Under the pieces are notes generated by a model. That model did not search any database. It saw only the letters and a program-made list of their open reading frames with translations, and had not been told where the DNA came from. From assembly GCA_963693315.1 (NCBI GenBank), contig OY856188.1, positions 192,598,766-192,662,765 of the forward strand: a DNA stretch of 64,000 nucleotides, read 5' to 3'. Both the position numbers and the translations under genes were made by a program. Origin of the DNA: Diogma glabrata (Eukaryota; Arthropoda; Insecta; Diptera; Cylindrotomidae). Positions 21,804 to 34,660 of the stretch are shown here, piece after piece. The stretch's first letter is position 1. Every line of letters starts with the position of its first letter.

Positions 21804-22189
21804 ATTGTCTAAGAGTTTGACTTAAAAAGAAGTATATACTTTAGATTTTTAAAACAAACTTTTCGATTCGATTCTTATCCTCTGCAAAAACTCTAACGGT
21901 GTCCAACGTCTTGTAAAACATCTCTAATACAGAATTTGAAATACTTAAGCATTTAGCAAACAACAACATCTCAGAAGCATACCGTATGTTTAATATTTTT
22001 TTAATTGAGAAACAAACATTTATTGGAAATGAATTCTTTTAAAGTTTTTAAATAATTTATTGTACATACTACATATTACATAACGTACAAAATTTATAAA
22101 TAAATTATTAATTAAGAAAACAAATTTTTGCATGAATAGTTAGAGATTATGACCTAGCTTATCTTATAGCTATATTATTTAATATAACT

Positions 22190-22640
22190 ATAAAGTAATT
22201 ACTGAGAACCGTAAAAATGCATCTGTACTATTTAATGTAAACAAAGCGAAAAATAGTACAATTTGAATTTTGATACAAGAGATGAAAACACTGCTTTTTC
22301 GTGAGTGAAAATTTGGGGCAATTCTACGAACGTAAAACGTTTTCATCTCGCACAGGAAATGCAATTTTCTAACGATAGTAAATATATAAACTATATTTAT
22401 TAAAAATTATTAAATTAGAAATCGAAAACATTCAAAATTTATTTTCTATTTTTTCATGGTTGCTTTGTCTTAAAAACATTATAAAATTACATGAAATTAC
22501 CATAGCAACCACAATTTGTTATTTAGCGAAAATGATTTTACACTAGTGGGAAAACCCATATTCACAAGCGATTAGGTCTGCATAAAAATAGACTTTTTAT
22601 GTGGTATCGTAGAAAAACGAAGGTTTTAACAGTAAAACAA
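22190..22640 (+). repeat. Interspersed repeat family R1, copy 4
   Basis: Contains GCTTTTTCGTGAGTGAAAAT, ACGAACGTAAAACGTTTTCA, then CATGAAATTACCATAGCAAC and CACAATTTGTTATTTAGCGA, the same blocks as at 7186 and 8757 but with the two halves in a different relative order. Confidence 0.75.
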
Positions 22641-23319
22641 AATAATTTCACCTCATTTCATATTCCAAAAACAAATTTTTGGTTTTAATTTTCTCAACTC
22701 AACTTATCAAAAGAATATGGGTTTGACAAAGTTGATAACAGTAGTCTATGATGTTGATGGAAAATAGAACAAAAAAGGGCTTCCTATCCCATAAAACTTG
22801 TTTTTTTTTCTTAAGTTAAACGAAAAGTTTCCAAACAGAAAAAGGTTTAACAAAAGCATTGTTGATTGACTTTGTGTTTCGTTCTTAGGAAAACTTGAAA
22901 AGAGGATTTTTAAAAAAAAAGTAAACCCTATTTTTATTATTTTTCGGCCATTTTGATAATTTTTCAGATGATTTTTGTTGAAGTGAGAGAAAACAAAATG
23001 CTGGTGCACCAGTTTCAACACAATAATTCTTCTATCAAAAAACAATGTGGACAGTCAAAGTGTTCTTAATTATCTGGAGCAATCTCTGAATAATCTGTAT
23101 TTTCCCTTCATCTTGTACGAAACTATGTTCCAATCTTATAGTAAAACTTTTATCTGTTAAATTTTAAAATGTGTGAAGTAATTCAATCTATCGCAAAAAA
23201 AAACTTATATAACCGAAATTTTGTTTTTTCTTTTGTTTTGAACCATCCTCTATCTAAATAGCCAATAAAAATTTTAGGGAATGTCTGTGGGTAGGTGGGT
23301 TCGTGACAGTTCTGCATAG
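22641..23319. other. No gene seen; AT-rich
   Basis: A 99-codon frame on the - strand (22746-23045) has a low-complexity F/K/L-rich composition and no motif; I do not call it a gene. Confidence 0.4.
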
Positions 23320-24010
23320 GATCTTGATGAAACTTTGGCAAATGATCCAGGTTTACTTGAAAATGGAAAATCTGGATTCATTTCAAAATTGGACAAAATG
23401 ACGGGGGTCTCCCGAACATCTCTAAGTTTAAATCTGCAATAACTTTTAATCCCGGCTTATGATCTTTTCGAAACTTGGTATATAAGGTTTTAGTACTGTT
23501 TCCAATACTTCTGCATACCAACTTCCAGTTTGTCACTTCCAGTTAAAAATTTTTTTTATCATGTGTTTATTGTTATTCCTACTGTAGCCTACAATAATTA
23601 ATCGTTTTTAATGAAACGTTGGTAAAAGCTTTCAAAAATATGAAAATGATTTAATTAGCTTCGTACATTGGATAGAAGGTTGGGGGGTCCACCATACAAC
23701 AGATGTTTTTTCACAATGTTTGTTGGGAGCATACAATATTCGTTCATGAATGAATTTTGATGACACTTTGGAAAAAGATGCAAGGAGCTGATTAGTTTTT
23801 GAGCGATACTGAACAAAGTGGTGGGGGACCCCCGAGCTCCTGTTTTTTTTAAAGCTCAATAGCATCTGTACCTAATAATCGAGTTAGACGAAACTTGGTA
23901 CATAATCATTTAGTACGATTCACAAATCACAACAATTCTGCGTCACAACTTCCGGTTTGTCACTTCCGATAATTTTTTTTACTTTTTCTCGTACAACAGA
24001 ATTTATGTTT
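23320..24010 (+). repeat. Two diverged direct repeats of about 250 bp
   Basis: GAAACTTGGTATATAA, CAACTTCCAGTTTGTCACTTCC at 23470-23545 and GAAACTTGGTACATAA, CAACTTCCGGTTTGTCACTTCC at 23890-23970 are the clearest pair. The preceding parts also align (TGATGAAACTTTGGCAAATG with TGATGACACTTTGGAAAAAG, then a GGGGGTCTCCCGA/GGGGGACCCCCGA motif). Offset about 425 bases. Probably two units of an unknown repeat. Confidence 0.7.
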
Positions 24011-25194
24011 GTTGGGATAATACAGCTTTCTTTAATATTTATATAATTAGAACTACGCGAAATTTATAACATTGGTTAGCCATTAATGAAAGTTTATGAT
24101 GGATATTAGCTGACTATATATCCAAAAAAATTTGATTCCAGAGCTGCGGTGAAGTTAGCCTATGCATCAGCGTCGCAATATTTTTTTTAATAAAAAGTGT
24201 TGTGCAATAGGAATTACAATATGTGTCACAACAACACATATAAACCTCTTTAGACCTGGGTTTCTTAAAAACATGCGTTCTGTCTGAGATGTTGATGCAC
24301 GCTTTTTTTAAACCTTTATAAGGGATTGAAGCTATGGTAGACTATTAATTAATTAAAACCAATCATACCATTTATACGCAGTTGTGATAAAGAAGGCTCT
24401 CTGCATTTTGACACTACCAGAGCATGGAATATCTACATTTCGGTTGTTTGTAGAATTTGGTATGTTTAAAAATATCATTTATACGAAATTCTTAAAAACA
24501 TGTGAAAATGGTCATTTGACCCCCCCTGGTAATTAACAATTAACTATAATAATAATAATTTAGCTGTTTTTTATGTTACATAAATAAAATTGTATATGTA
24601 TGGTTTGTATATTTATGCTTTAAGGAACATTATCTCTAATAAATTATTTTGTAAATAAAACGAAAATCTACATCTGTTTCTTTATTCATATATAATCCAA
24701 AAAACATATCTATCTCTGTCTAACTGATTTGCATATTAGAATTTAACATAAACAATTAAAAAAAGAAGCAATCTTACAGGGCCATAAAGAAAAAGAAATA
24801 TGTCTAATTAATTTCCCGCTTTAAAAACCATACTCGTATCATATCATATATTTTCTAATAAAACCCCAAAGACATAAGTAAAACAACATGAAAAGAATTT
24901 AATAATGTCAAAAAGGTCCTTTTTCCATCCTAAGATTTATTGCTACACAAATAAAAATCATTATATTATTTTATTATTACTTTTTCCCTTTCCTTGTACA
25001 CCCACAACTTAGCCACATTTGTAGTACCAATCACTATAACGTTAAATTTATATTTTACAGTTTTAAGTTTTCACTATATTTTAAGAAAATGAAAAGCAAA
25101 TTTGCTGTGTATTGACTAACAACTTTCCTTTCGAAAAGATGCAGGATATAAAAAAAGGAGATGATCATTGCTTTTGTAATTATTATTATTGTTG
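24011..25194. other. No gene seen; fragment of an interspersed repeat
   Basis: 24180-24305 matches 12420-12550 within the first hAT element. GACCCCCCCTG near 24520 resembles a hAT-type end, but no partner was found. Otherwise AT-rich. Confidence 0.45.
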
Positions 25195-26033
25195 ATATAT
25201 AACACACATGGCCAAACCGCGGCTCGCGAGCCGCATGCGGCTCTTTAAAAGAATAAATGCGGCTCTCGAAAAGAAATGAAAAAATTAAATAATATTTAAT
25301 AATTCATAAAAATTGTAACAAAATTAGGAATAATACATATAATTTATAATGCTGTTTAATATAATATGAAAATATAACAAGTAAAATAAAATATTTAAAA
25401 TAATAATATAATATGATTTAATGCAATCATTTTATTATATTTAGGTCCGTCCTGTCGAAGTTACTACTATTGGAGTTTTTTGCGACTTTATTTTAGTTTG
25501 ATACTACTTTACTTCGCGAATCAAGTTTAAGTATAATCCGCTGTTATAAATAAATTTAACTAATTTTATTATTTAAGGTTATACGTTTAACATATTCTAG
25601 TGGACTAAAAATAAAATCACCTGTATTCGTTTCAAATTAATGCACAAAAATCTTTCTCAAAATCAAGGTTTTCCTTTTGGATTCGTTTGTTTTTCTATGA
25701 TTATCTTTTTCTGCAATTTTTTTATAAACAATATTTTTAATATTTTATCTTTAGGCAATTTGCCGACGTTAAATTTAATGTATCCTTTAATATTCCAATT
25801 AAAAAATGAATAAGTTCATAATTAAATAGAATTAAAAACACGTGCAAATCCGACATATGCTACCTCAACCGCTTCTACATCTACGACAGTAAGATATTAC
25901 CCTAAACGAAAAACGAAATTAAAAACTTAAGGAAATTGCAAGAAAAAAACGGTGATTTCATCTCTTGTAGCGAAATATAATATTTTGCGTGTTTTTTATG
26001 AATACTCCGTTTTTTAATTTAACTGCTAAATAT

Positions 26034-28911
26034 GTCAGACCACAAAAAAGGAGATATGACGGATAAAATCGTAGCTTCAGGCACACTCTAAAAAATAGAA
26101 ATAATGAGGTGTAAAATCACGGCGATAATAACTGTAAATTAACATCGTTTTTTGTGTACTTTTCTAACCAAGGTTTAATCTTAAACCAATAGTTCGTATC
26201 TAAAAATCATAACTTTAAAAATTCGAACAAATGTGTAATATTGCGATAACCTATGTTTTTTTACGTCAACTTGTGCATCCAGTACACCCACAGTTGTATT
26301 ACTCATTTCATTTGTGTTCTGTTCCCGTCCAACTACGTAAATTTAAACATTTTGTATTGTAAAATCGCAACACTCGTTGTAAAACTAAGCTGTACAGTAT
26401 TTGCTCAATGTAATATTTTATAGATACATATATACTTTTCTTTGTTTCATTAAGCGTGTTGCAAGATATTGGATCCAAACTAAAAATTAAAAATTAAATT
26501 AACAAAATTTCATTAATTAATTTTAGTTAATAGTGTAAAATATTTAATTATTACTTTTATTAAATAACTTTATTAAATAACTAAACTTTATTTATTTTAC
26601 TAGGAAAATAGTGTATTATTAGGATGAACAATGCTTTGTTTAAATCACCCTCTACGATTACATGTGGACTAAAAATATTAATGCAATATTGCCCACTATC
26701 ATTAAAATTAATTCCTTATATGTAAGTCCGTAGACCATTTTCATCGGCCCTTTATAGGATATCAATACTTTTTGTTGTGAGGAATTTTTAAGAGATTTTG
26801 GGTTAAATAGTGAAATAAAATCAAGTATATAGTTTCGTTGAAATATGCTCCTTTTTTTAGTGTAAGAATCTGTCAAAAAGGTTTTAAATTTACATAACCC
26901 GATGTAAATTTACACAATATTTTGTGGTTTTGTTTGTATATTTACTTAATTTGTAGTAAATTTACATCAAAATATAGGCAAACATACATCGAATATGGCT
27001 TATAACTAATACTTTTTGTGTAATAATGCATACTTAGACGAACTGTTGAATTACGACAAAATGTGTAAATTTTTTTATTTTACGCACTGTTGTAGATTTA
27101 CGTTTATAATAGGAGGCATTCAGTTACCTCCTATTATAAGGGTAAATTTACACTATTTTTTTAGAGTGCAAGAATGGGTTGAAGCATACGCATTCATCGA
27201 TAAAGGGGGAAAACCTTTGTGTCTTATTTGCAATGAATCACTTGCTCATTATAAAACCAGTAATTTAAAACGGCATCACGAAAAAAACCATAGTAAATGT
27301 TTGGATAATTATCCGTTGAATACCAACATCCGAACAAATAAAATAAACTCTTTAAAATCTGCATTAAGTAATCAGCAAACATTATTATCATCTTTTAGCT
27401 CAGAAGCTGATAATACTACCGAAGCTAGTTTTATGATCGATTGGAACATCGCCCGTGCTACACGACCTTACACTGAGGGAAAATTTATCAATAAGAATAT
27501 GGAACAGGTGGTTAAAATGCTGGATCCTTTAAATATCAAATTGTACAGATTATTTAGCAATGTTCCAGTATCACGTCATACCACTGAGCGACGTATTACG
27601 GAAATAAGTAAAGATATTAAACAGCGACTACAAGTAGATGTAAAAAATAGTGTAGCTTTCAGCTTAGCCCTTGACGAATCAATCGATATACAAGACACCC
27701 CCCCAGTTAGCTGTATTTATCCGATACGTTTCCGAATCTTTCATCGTAAAGGAAGAACTATTGGATTAGGTAGCACTTAAAAATACTACTCGTGGTATTG
27801 ATACTAAGAGTGCCCTTGATAATATATTGTCAGATACAGATATTCCACTGAATAATTTGGTAAGTGTAGCAACTGACGGAGCACCTGCAATGTTAGGAAA
27901 AAATGTAGGCCTTATTGGTCTATTAAAAAATGATCCAAGAATACCCGAATTTTGGCACTTCATTGCATTGTTCATCGTGAACATTTAGATGCAAAATATT
28001 TTAAATACGAAAACGTAATGAAAACTATGCTACAAATTGTGAACTATATTCGGACGAATTCAAAAACCCATCGCCAATTCAAGAACTTTATCGAAGCACT
28101 GGACTTTGAAGATCATCCTCAAGATATAACATTTTACTGCCTTGTGCGATGGTTATCCACCTATAATGTTCTAAGCCGATTTGTTGATTTAATGGAACCT
28201 ACTAGAAATTTCCTCAAAGAAAAAGAAAAACACTATCTGGAATTAAAGGATGATGAATTGATTAATGATTGTATGTTTTTGACTGATATAATGGAAAGGA
28301 AAAGATTTAGAAGGAAAAGATAAAGTTATTACTGATCTTATTCAAACGATTCTGAGTTTTATTAAAAAAATTCAACTTTTTCAACGAGATTTAACAACAA
28401 AAGTGTTCAACCACTTTCCTCTTCTGAAGAACAGACTCTCTAAAATTAATGATAACAAACTGAGTGAATACGACAGTAAATCAGCAGAATTATTAAAAGA
28501 CTTTCACTTGTGATTTAATGATCTGAATAATTTAAATATTTCTCTTAATTTACTTGTAAATCCATTCGAAATTAACATTATTAACGAGGGCTTATCGATT
28601 CCTTGTTATATTTTGCATGACAGTGCCTCAGGAGAAATGGAATTACTAGAGCTACAGGGAGATCCCATTCTTAAAATGCATCACAAAGCCACACAATCTC
28701 CAAATGAGTTTTGGAAACTAGTGTCGCAATCAAAGTACCCCAATTTGAAAAAAGCCAGATTACTGTCCATATTCGGTACAACATATTGTTGTGAATCACT
28801 TTTTTCAACAATGAAGTTTATAAAATCAAACCACCGGATTTCAGAAAATTCACGGCCAAGTTACAAACAAACATGCCATCTACCAGCAGGCATGTCATGT
28901 AACAAACTTTA
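26034..28911 (+). pseudogene. hAT transposase, GTF2IRD2/Charlie8-like, nearly full length but disabled
   Basis: Transposase of the second hAT element, which would cut and paste it. A probable start ATG at 26034 encodes about 19 residues before the nested insertion; the frame resumes at about 27170. After the insertion come a BED zinc finger (CLICNES, SNLKRHHEKNH, 27220-27293), an N-terminal conserved block (RATRPYTEGKFI, NVPVSRHTTERRI), the first catalytic Asp in SLALDES (27664-27684), ATDGAPAMLGK and HCIVHREHLDAK (27870-27990), RWLSTYNVL, and a C-terminal hATC dimerisation domain (ARLLSIFGTTYCCESLFSTM, 28759-28818). Breaks: a frameshift near 27750, another near 27945, one near 28300, an in-frame stop at 28511-28513 and a rearranged end after 28850. 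Family resemblance is clear; the N-terminal piece is inferred from frame continuity. Confidence 0.85.
26093..27170. mobile_element. Nested inverted-repeat insertion within the hAT transposase (about 1.08 kb)
   Basis: Starts CACTCTAAAAAATAG and ends CTATTTTTTTAGAGTG, a terminal inverted repeat of about 15 bases with one extra T. It separates the presumed first codons of the hAT transposase from the BED finger. No transposase is visible inside; a short perfect hairpin (TTATAATAGGAGG/CCTCCTATTATAA) lies at 27104-27139, and TTTACA-rich repeats occur at both sides. A 3-bp GCA duplication is possible if the ends are taken asymmetrically, so the superfamily is not assigned. Confidence 0.7.
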
Positions 28912-29088
28912 AATATGTATTTGTATATATTTATAACCATAAGTACATAATTGTTTTTTCAATAGAATAAATATTTCCAAACAACTGATACTTTTGAAAA
29001 ATTTTTTTTTTTTTTGTGGCTCTCGAAACGAGAGATTATTGTACTGCGGCTCAACGTGTAGTGAAGCTTGGCCACCTCTGATATATAA

Positions 29089-31744
29089 TTTAGAGGATGT
29101 GGGATTGGGCTGTGTTTTTATGAGCACAGTTATGAGTAATGATTTTATTTATCATGGTTATACGTTTTAAATGTTCAAATAATTTTTTACAAAATAAATT
29201 ACTCGTATAAGTTGGAGATGATTATAGCTGTAAATTGATTGTGACGATATATGAATTGAAGAAATTAGAACATTAAAGTATAGTAGTTTAGTTGGATCAG
29301 TTTTTCTATTGGAACTACAAACTTTGGACGCCTTTCATTATTATATGTTTATTGATAAATGGTTTTTTTTATCATTTGTATGAAAGTTAAGTTTTCATCG
29401 CGGGCTCACCCTATGAAAGTAGCACCTCAGCCTCCAGGGATGCAAATGAAAATGTCAAATGTAGAATTTTCTGAGTTTTTTGATTAATAACAAATTGTGG
29501 TTCCATTATATGGATTTTTAAAATGTTTTAAAATTAACCATTAAAATAACCATGATAAAACACAACATGATTGTTGTAGTCAACCGATCACCACCACTAA
29601 TATTTAAAGAGCGTTGTTTATTCTCTTTTTTCTCTAAGAAACTGTTTTTTCTTCCCATAGACGTGCGTAACTTATTCAATTGATTCAAAGCTGTACAATT
29701 ATTGTACAATTAAAAAAAACCTACCACAAAAATGTAATGGTTTCTTCTACCACAAAAAATAATAGTAACATTTTGGTTTTATTCCAATTTCCAACCAAAC
29801 GTATTGTTATATATCATTTAAAAACGCCAGTCAACAATCTAAAAATCTACAAATACACAAGATTTTGCCTATTTTATTTTGGTTTTTATTTTGTTTGTCT
29901 TTCTATTTTTCGACATATTTAGACGACTCGGATGACATATTTTATGTCTTGTTATTTATTTGTCCTCCTTTTGTTTTGGCATATAAGAGAAAATGTTGAG
30001 TTATAGACGAAAATGTTGAGTGAGACATACTGAGTTTTAATATGTATCCAACAAAATACTTTTATTTTGTGATTATATGTTATACATGTTGAAAATTTGG
30101 GAAAGATAAAAATCAAAAAAATAATTTTCTTTTCGTAATAAAATTCCAAATAGATCCATATATACACAAAGTCATAATATAAACAATAGTAACAACAAGA
30201 ACAAATAAATTTAAACTAAAGGCAAAAGAAACCCAACCACTATTACAATTATGATGATCATGGTTTTGAATTTCTATATAGTTCTAAAAAAAGTTTAGCT
30301 TTTAGAAGAATAAAAGTTTTTGAATAGGAAAATCAACATTTGAGAATAAAATTTATTAAATTTAATTTTTCGATATTTGTAAACCAGGTTATAGCTATGG
30401 AGTTGTATCTGAACGAGAAAATGTATATTGTTGATCTAAGCTTTATGAGCTGTAAGAGTGGTTTCCAACAAATCCTTTCACATTAACTCGATTTTATGAC
30501 TTAAAATGTGAAAAGGTAGAATGTAATTTGTTGAAAATTTTCTATACATATCTTGTTAATAGTTGACTTTAAAACTGCTTAGGATTTTCAGATTAATATA
30601 TGGCACGTTCGAATAATTTGATTAACCTCTTTAGTGTCAAAAGAAACGCTCTACAACATAAAAATAATACAAACGAAGACAATGTTATTAATCATTTTAC
30701 TTAACTTAAACCAATCTTGACACTACATATTCAAAATCGAAAAGCACAACACCAACATGAAATCTCCTTTTAACTGACAATAATCCTTTTTAAAAAATTA
30801 ATATTCTAGACAACAATAAATAAATCACTCTGAAAATTAAATTCATCCATTTATTTTTCAATTGTTTCCATGAATATTATTATATCAACACACAGACACA
30901 AAAAAGGAAGGAAAAATTGAAAATAAAAAAACAAATTTTCCAAGCAATTTTCTTTTCTCCTACCACAGTAATAAAATCAATATTACGAGAAAATGGAACA
31001 TACAAAGTGAGCGTTTGTGTTCTATTGATAAAATTTATACACATAGCATGCTTAAAATATGTATTGATAGGTTTATAACAATACGTTCACACAATATGAT
31101 TCCCCACTTTGTAAGCTAAACCAAACAAAAAATAATAATTGAAGTGATGATAATCTATATGAAAAAATAAAGAAAAAACTCAACAAGTGAGATATCATAT
31201 TAATTGAAATCGTCAGCACATTTGTAAGTTGTATCCTACCTCTCTCAACATACACAAATTCTTCCACATAAAGTTAAGGTTATTGTTAAAAGGAAAAAAC
31301 TGAAACAAGAAATGGAAATAAATGTAAAAACTACTAAAAACTTAGTAATTTATAAAAATTATGACAAAGTGGATACAAAAATTCATATCCAAGGGTAGAT
31401 CGAAAAATCTGAGCGTAAAAAAACAACAAAAATATACATTTGAATCTTTTATGTGGTTTTGCTTTCTTTAATACGTGGGGAATGCATGGTGTAATAACTG
31501 TTATCATTTTATTTTTTATTGAATTTTCATTTTTTATGAATAATTTTCACGACTTTTCTTTCTGGTTTTAAATTTCAAATCAAACTGAAGCTGATTTTTG
31601 TACTTTTGAGTTTAATTTTATTTATAGGATCAATTTTAAATTAGGAATTTATTTTGGATTTTTTAATACACTTTTGTGCTTTAGAGTTTAGACTACACTG
31701 ACGAATATAACCGACGCAAACATTGAGTATCATCAAGTCACAGG
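29089..31744. other. No gene seen; AT-rich
   Basis: Only frames under about 90 codons with low-complexity translation. TGTACAATTATTGTACAATT (29691-29710) is a short palindromic duplication, followed by two CTACCACAAAAA motifs also seen (reversed) near 13600. No conserved motif found on either strand. Confidence 0.45.
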
Positions 31745-32150
31745 ACCCTGGGTAAGAAAAAGCTAAGGGGCCCAACCTGGACCAAGCCCGCGCCACCACA
31801 TCTGGGGGTTGGGCCAGGCTTAATATTTTCAAATGGCAAAAGCTTAGACCAAGCTTGGACTGATGTCCTGTGGCCAAGTCTGGTACACCAAGCTTGGGCA
31901 AAGTCTGGCAAATAAGACTTGGGTCAGGTCTACTAAATTAATTTTTTTCCCCAGAAAGAGTAACATATATGAAAATAAAGATAAACATAATATGGCCTGC
32001 ACATGTTTACAATGCATTAGACTGGTTAGTAAGTTCAGTCTAGGCATTACAACTTGCCCAGACTGAAACCAAAGCTAGCCAAGGCTTGACTCACCAATAC
32101 TGGTCCGAGATTGGTCCTTTGTTTAATATTGGCAGCTCCTACTCGGAATG
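31745..32150. mobile_element. Repeat family R4, copy A (CCTGGGTA-ended DNA element)
   Basis: Related over its full length to 38106-38576. The interior repeats GGCCAAG/CTTGG motifs (CCAAGCCCGCGCCA, GTTGGGCCAGGCTTAA, GTCCTGTGGCCAAGTCTGG) and shares AAAATAAAGATAAACATAAT and TGCACATGTTTACAATGCAT. The ends ACCCTGGGTAAG and CTCCTACTCGGAAT are decayed forms of the cleaner inverted repeat in the other copy. GC-richer than its surroundings. Confidence 0.8.
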
Positions 32151-32674
32151 TGAAATGAAAATTATTAACAACAAAACAGCAGTGTCGTTCATAGAGCAAA
32201 GAGTTAATGACCTTACAAATGGTTTCATAGCTTTATCGTAAATACCTGGCGACGAAAATTTAGACCCTACATTCAGACCTCTTCTGAAAAATTTTTTAAC
32301 TTACACCGGTACTGTTTTCTGAGATATGTGAGACCCGGCGAAACAAACACTTGAAAGAAAATAGCACTTGGCCTCCCTTTTAGGGCACCAAGTTTGTAAA
32401 ATGAAAATAGTTACACCAAATCAAATGTATATGAGATACTAAAAACAATCAGTATCAATTTTTTTAACAGTTTCGTCCTGCTGTTTTCTTGGATCTTTAA
32501 TTATTACAAAAACAACGTAACATAAAAGTTTCTATAAAAAAATTGTGCTGACTAATTGAAAAAGGAAATACAAAAACAAATTGAGGTTAATACATCAACT
32601 CATTCAAGAAAGTAGATATACACAGTGATATAAAAATTTCAAACAACAATAATTCATTTGTGTTTCATTTCATC
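32151..32674. other. No gene seen
   Basis: No motif or repeat recognised. Confidence 0.4.
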
Positions 32675-32941
32675 CTATATATACATCGTCGCTTTAATAA
32701 TGAAATGACGTATACGCAAAAGTATAGTTTCGAGATATTTGAGTTTAAAGTTTGATGTGCGCATGCATTTGCATGGACGTTAATTTATAATTTATTAATT
32801 CTTACCCCCAGTCATAAAATAATTCGAAAATGTAAAAATGCCAATTCAAAGATACCCTTATGGGGAATGCAGCGCACCTATTATATAAAAACAACGTATA
32901 AATAGCATACGTTGTTTCATTATTAAAGCGACGATATATCC
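32675..32941. mobile_element. 267-bp MITE with terminal inverted repeats of about 36 bases
   Basis: CATCGTCGCTTTAATAATGA at the left and TCATTATTAAAGCGACGATA at the right pair, with a further CGTATACG/GCATACG match inside. The interior is non-coding. Confidence 0.8.
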
Positions 32942-34067
32942 TTACACAAAAGTATCAATTATTCGTACGAATATAGATAGACAATGTATGATAATGAAGT
33001 GGTTGGTTGGCTATATTTTATATTGCATTCTTTTCGTCTTTTAAAAGTAACCAAAATATAAATTATACATATATATTGTGATTTGTGACGATTATGAAGT
33101 GCGATGTCCAAAAGAACATCGTTCTGGAAAATACTCTTTAAAGAAAATAGTTTCACTATAAGAATATAATACACCTGAATAAACAAAAATATAATGAAAA
33201 CAGAATAACACGTAATAGGAAATTTTTGTTTATCCTATAAGAAAAGATGTTGAAAAATGTATACATGCGGGATTATTTAGGTGTGAAATAGTATTTTAAG
33301 AAACAATAGCTTAAAATAGCTTTTTGAGATTCTATTTAGATGTTAATTAGTATTTTTATAGAATTAGTGAGTTGATCGAGAATATAAAGTTATGGTTTAC
33401 AAGCTTTTAAAAATGAAGATTACTAAACTACATTCCTTTGAGAATGTCGAGTACTTAACTTTAATCGTAGTTAAAGTTCGACTCGGGGTTTTATTACAAT
33501 ACTCAAGAATATGTGTTTTTTCTGAAATTTGTATCAGTGCTATGAGATTAAATTTTTTTCTTCTTCATCGTTTTTGAGATTTTATAAATTTGCGTTACTG
33601 TGTTTAAATATGTTTTTCAGCAATTATGCCAAAGCATAAAGTGTGAATTAGGATAGTGATGAAAATTGATTTTCCTTTTTTTCTCTGAGGATCAGCTTTG
33701 ATGTCGGTATTTATTTATTTTATTTATGTTTAATAGATATGCTTAAATATCACCATATTCATTTAGATAATCATTTATTAAAATTTCAAAATATACATAC
33801 GAATGACCTATAATAGACCAAGCTCCCAAGACACTTTAGTCTACCTCCCATGTAACCTCTGTGAAATTGGGTTTAGCTTATAGAACCTACATATATCAGA
33901 AAATATCCATCCAGCGGCCGACTTTCTCATTTACGTTATTTAATATTTTTAATTATGTTTTGTAATCACTAATTACAAAAGCCTACTTATTTGGAATGTA
34001 ATATAGGAATGGATATTTATATTTGGAATGTAGTATAATTGAGACTTATTTATAATTTAAGAAAATT
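32942..34067. other. No gene seen; AT-rich
   Basis: No reading frame with a recognisable motif and no repeat noticed, apart from GGAATGTAATATAGGAATGG/GGAATGTAGTATAAT near 34000. Confidence 0.4.
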
Positions 34068-34660
34068 TTGGTCTGTCTTTTAGATTTTTGTTTTTAAGTA
34101 CCTGGCAGACCTAAGTAAACAGATGAAAATGGATTAAAAATAAAATCGGCCATATTTATTAATGTTTTTTTAGAATCCGACACATGTTTTCTTATTCGAC
34201 AAAATGTACTCTTTCATTTTCAAAAATCTAGTGAAGGTTACGTGTGAGGTAAAAAAGCTAAAATTTTTTATCAATTTAATTTGGTCTGCTAGGCACTTAA
34301 AAACAAAAATCTCAAGGTCGACCAAAGTTTTCTGTAACTATACAAAAGTCTCAATTATGTCAAGAAATTTCAGCGAGGTTACATGTGGGGTAACTATGAC
34401 ATCAATTTTTCATCCATTCAACTGTAGGTCTCCAGGTACTTAAAAACAAAAATCTCAAGGCCTACCAAAGTTTTCTGTAACTATACAAAAGTCTCAATCA
34501 TGTCAAGAAATGTCAACGAGGTTACATGTGGGGTAACTACGACATCAATTTTTGATCCATTCAATTAGGTCTGCCAGGCACTTAAAAACAAAAATCTCAA
34601 GGCAGACCAAAATTTTCTAAAATTATAAAAAAGTCAATTATATCAAGAAATTTCAGCGAG
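34068..34660 (+). repeat. Tandem array of about 143-bp units with an internal hairpin, plus one inverted copy of the core
   Basis: The block AGGCACTTAAAAACAAAAAT recurs at 34291, 34434 and 34576 (spacing 143 and 142). Each unit carries GGTCTGCCAGGCACTT followed by CAAGGCAGACC, which can pair as a hairpin, and a TACATGTGGGGTAACTA motif. The core also occurs once in inverse orientation at 34068-34123. The array ends directly before the LINE remnant that follows. Confidence 0.85.

Larger units (their letters stand above)
25203..29080 (+). mobile_element. Second hAT transposon (GTF2IRD2-like), with 8-bp target duplications
   Basis: The left end CACACATGGCCAAACCGCGG and the right end, read on the - strand as CAGAGGTGGCCAAGCTTCAC, are imperfect terminal repeats; copies of GCGGCTC follow inside both. 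ATATATAA flanks both ends (25195-25202 and 29081-29088). The span is 3878 bp and encloses a transposase pseudogene of the same orientation and a nested TIR-bounded insertion at 26093-27170. Confidence 0.92.

Noticed and set aside
22746..23045. 99-codon - strand frame
   Set aside because: F/K/N/L-rich low-complexity translation in AT-rich DNA, with no motif or repeat support.
27016..27165. First 50 codons of the 254-codon frame as the true N-terminus of the hAT transposase
   Set aside because: This part lies within the TIR-bounded nested insertion; similarity to the transposase begins only after 27170, and a better start is at 26034.
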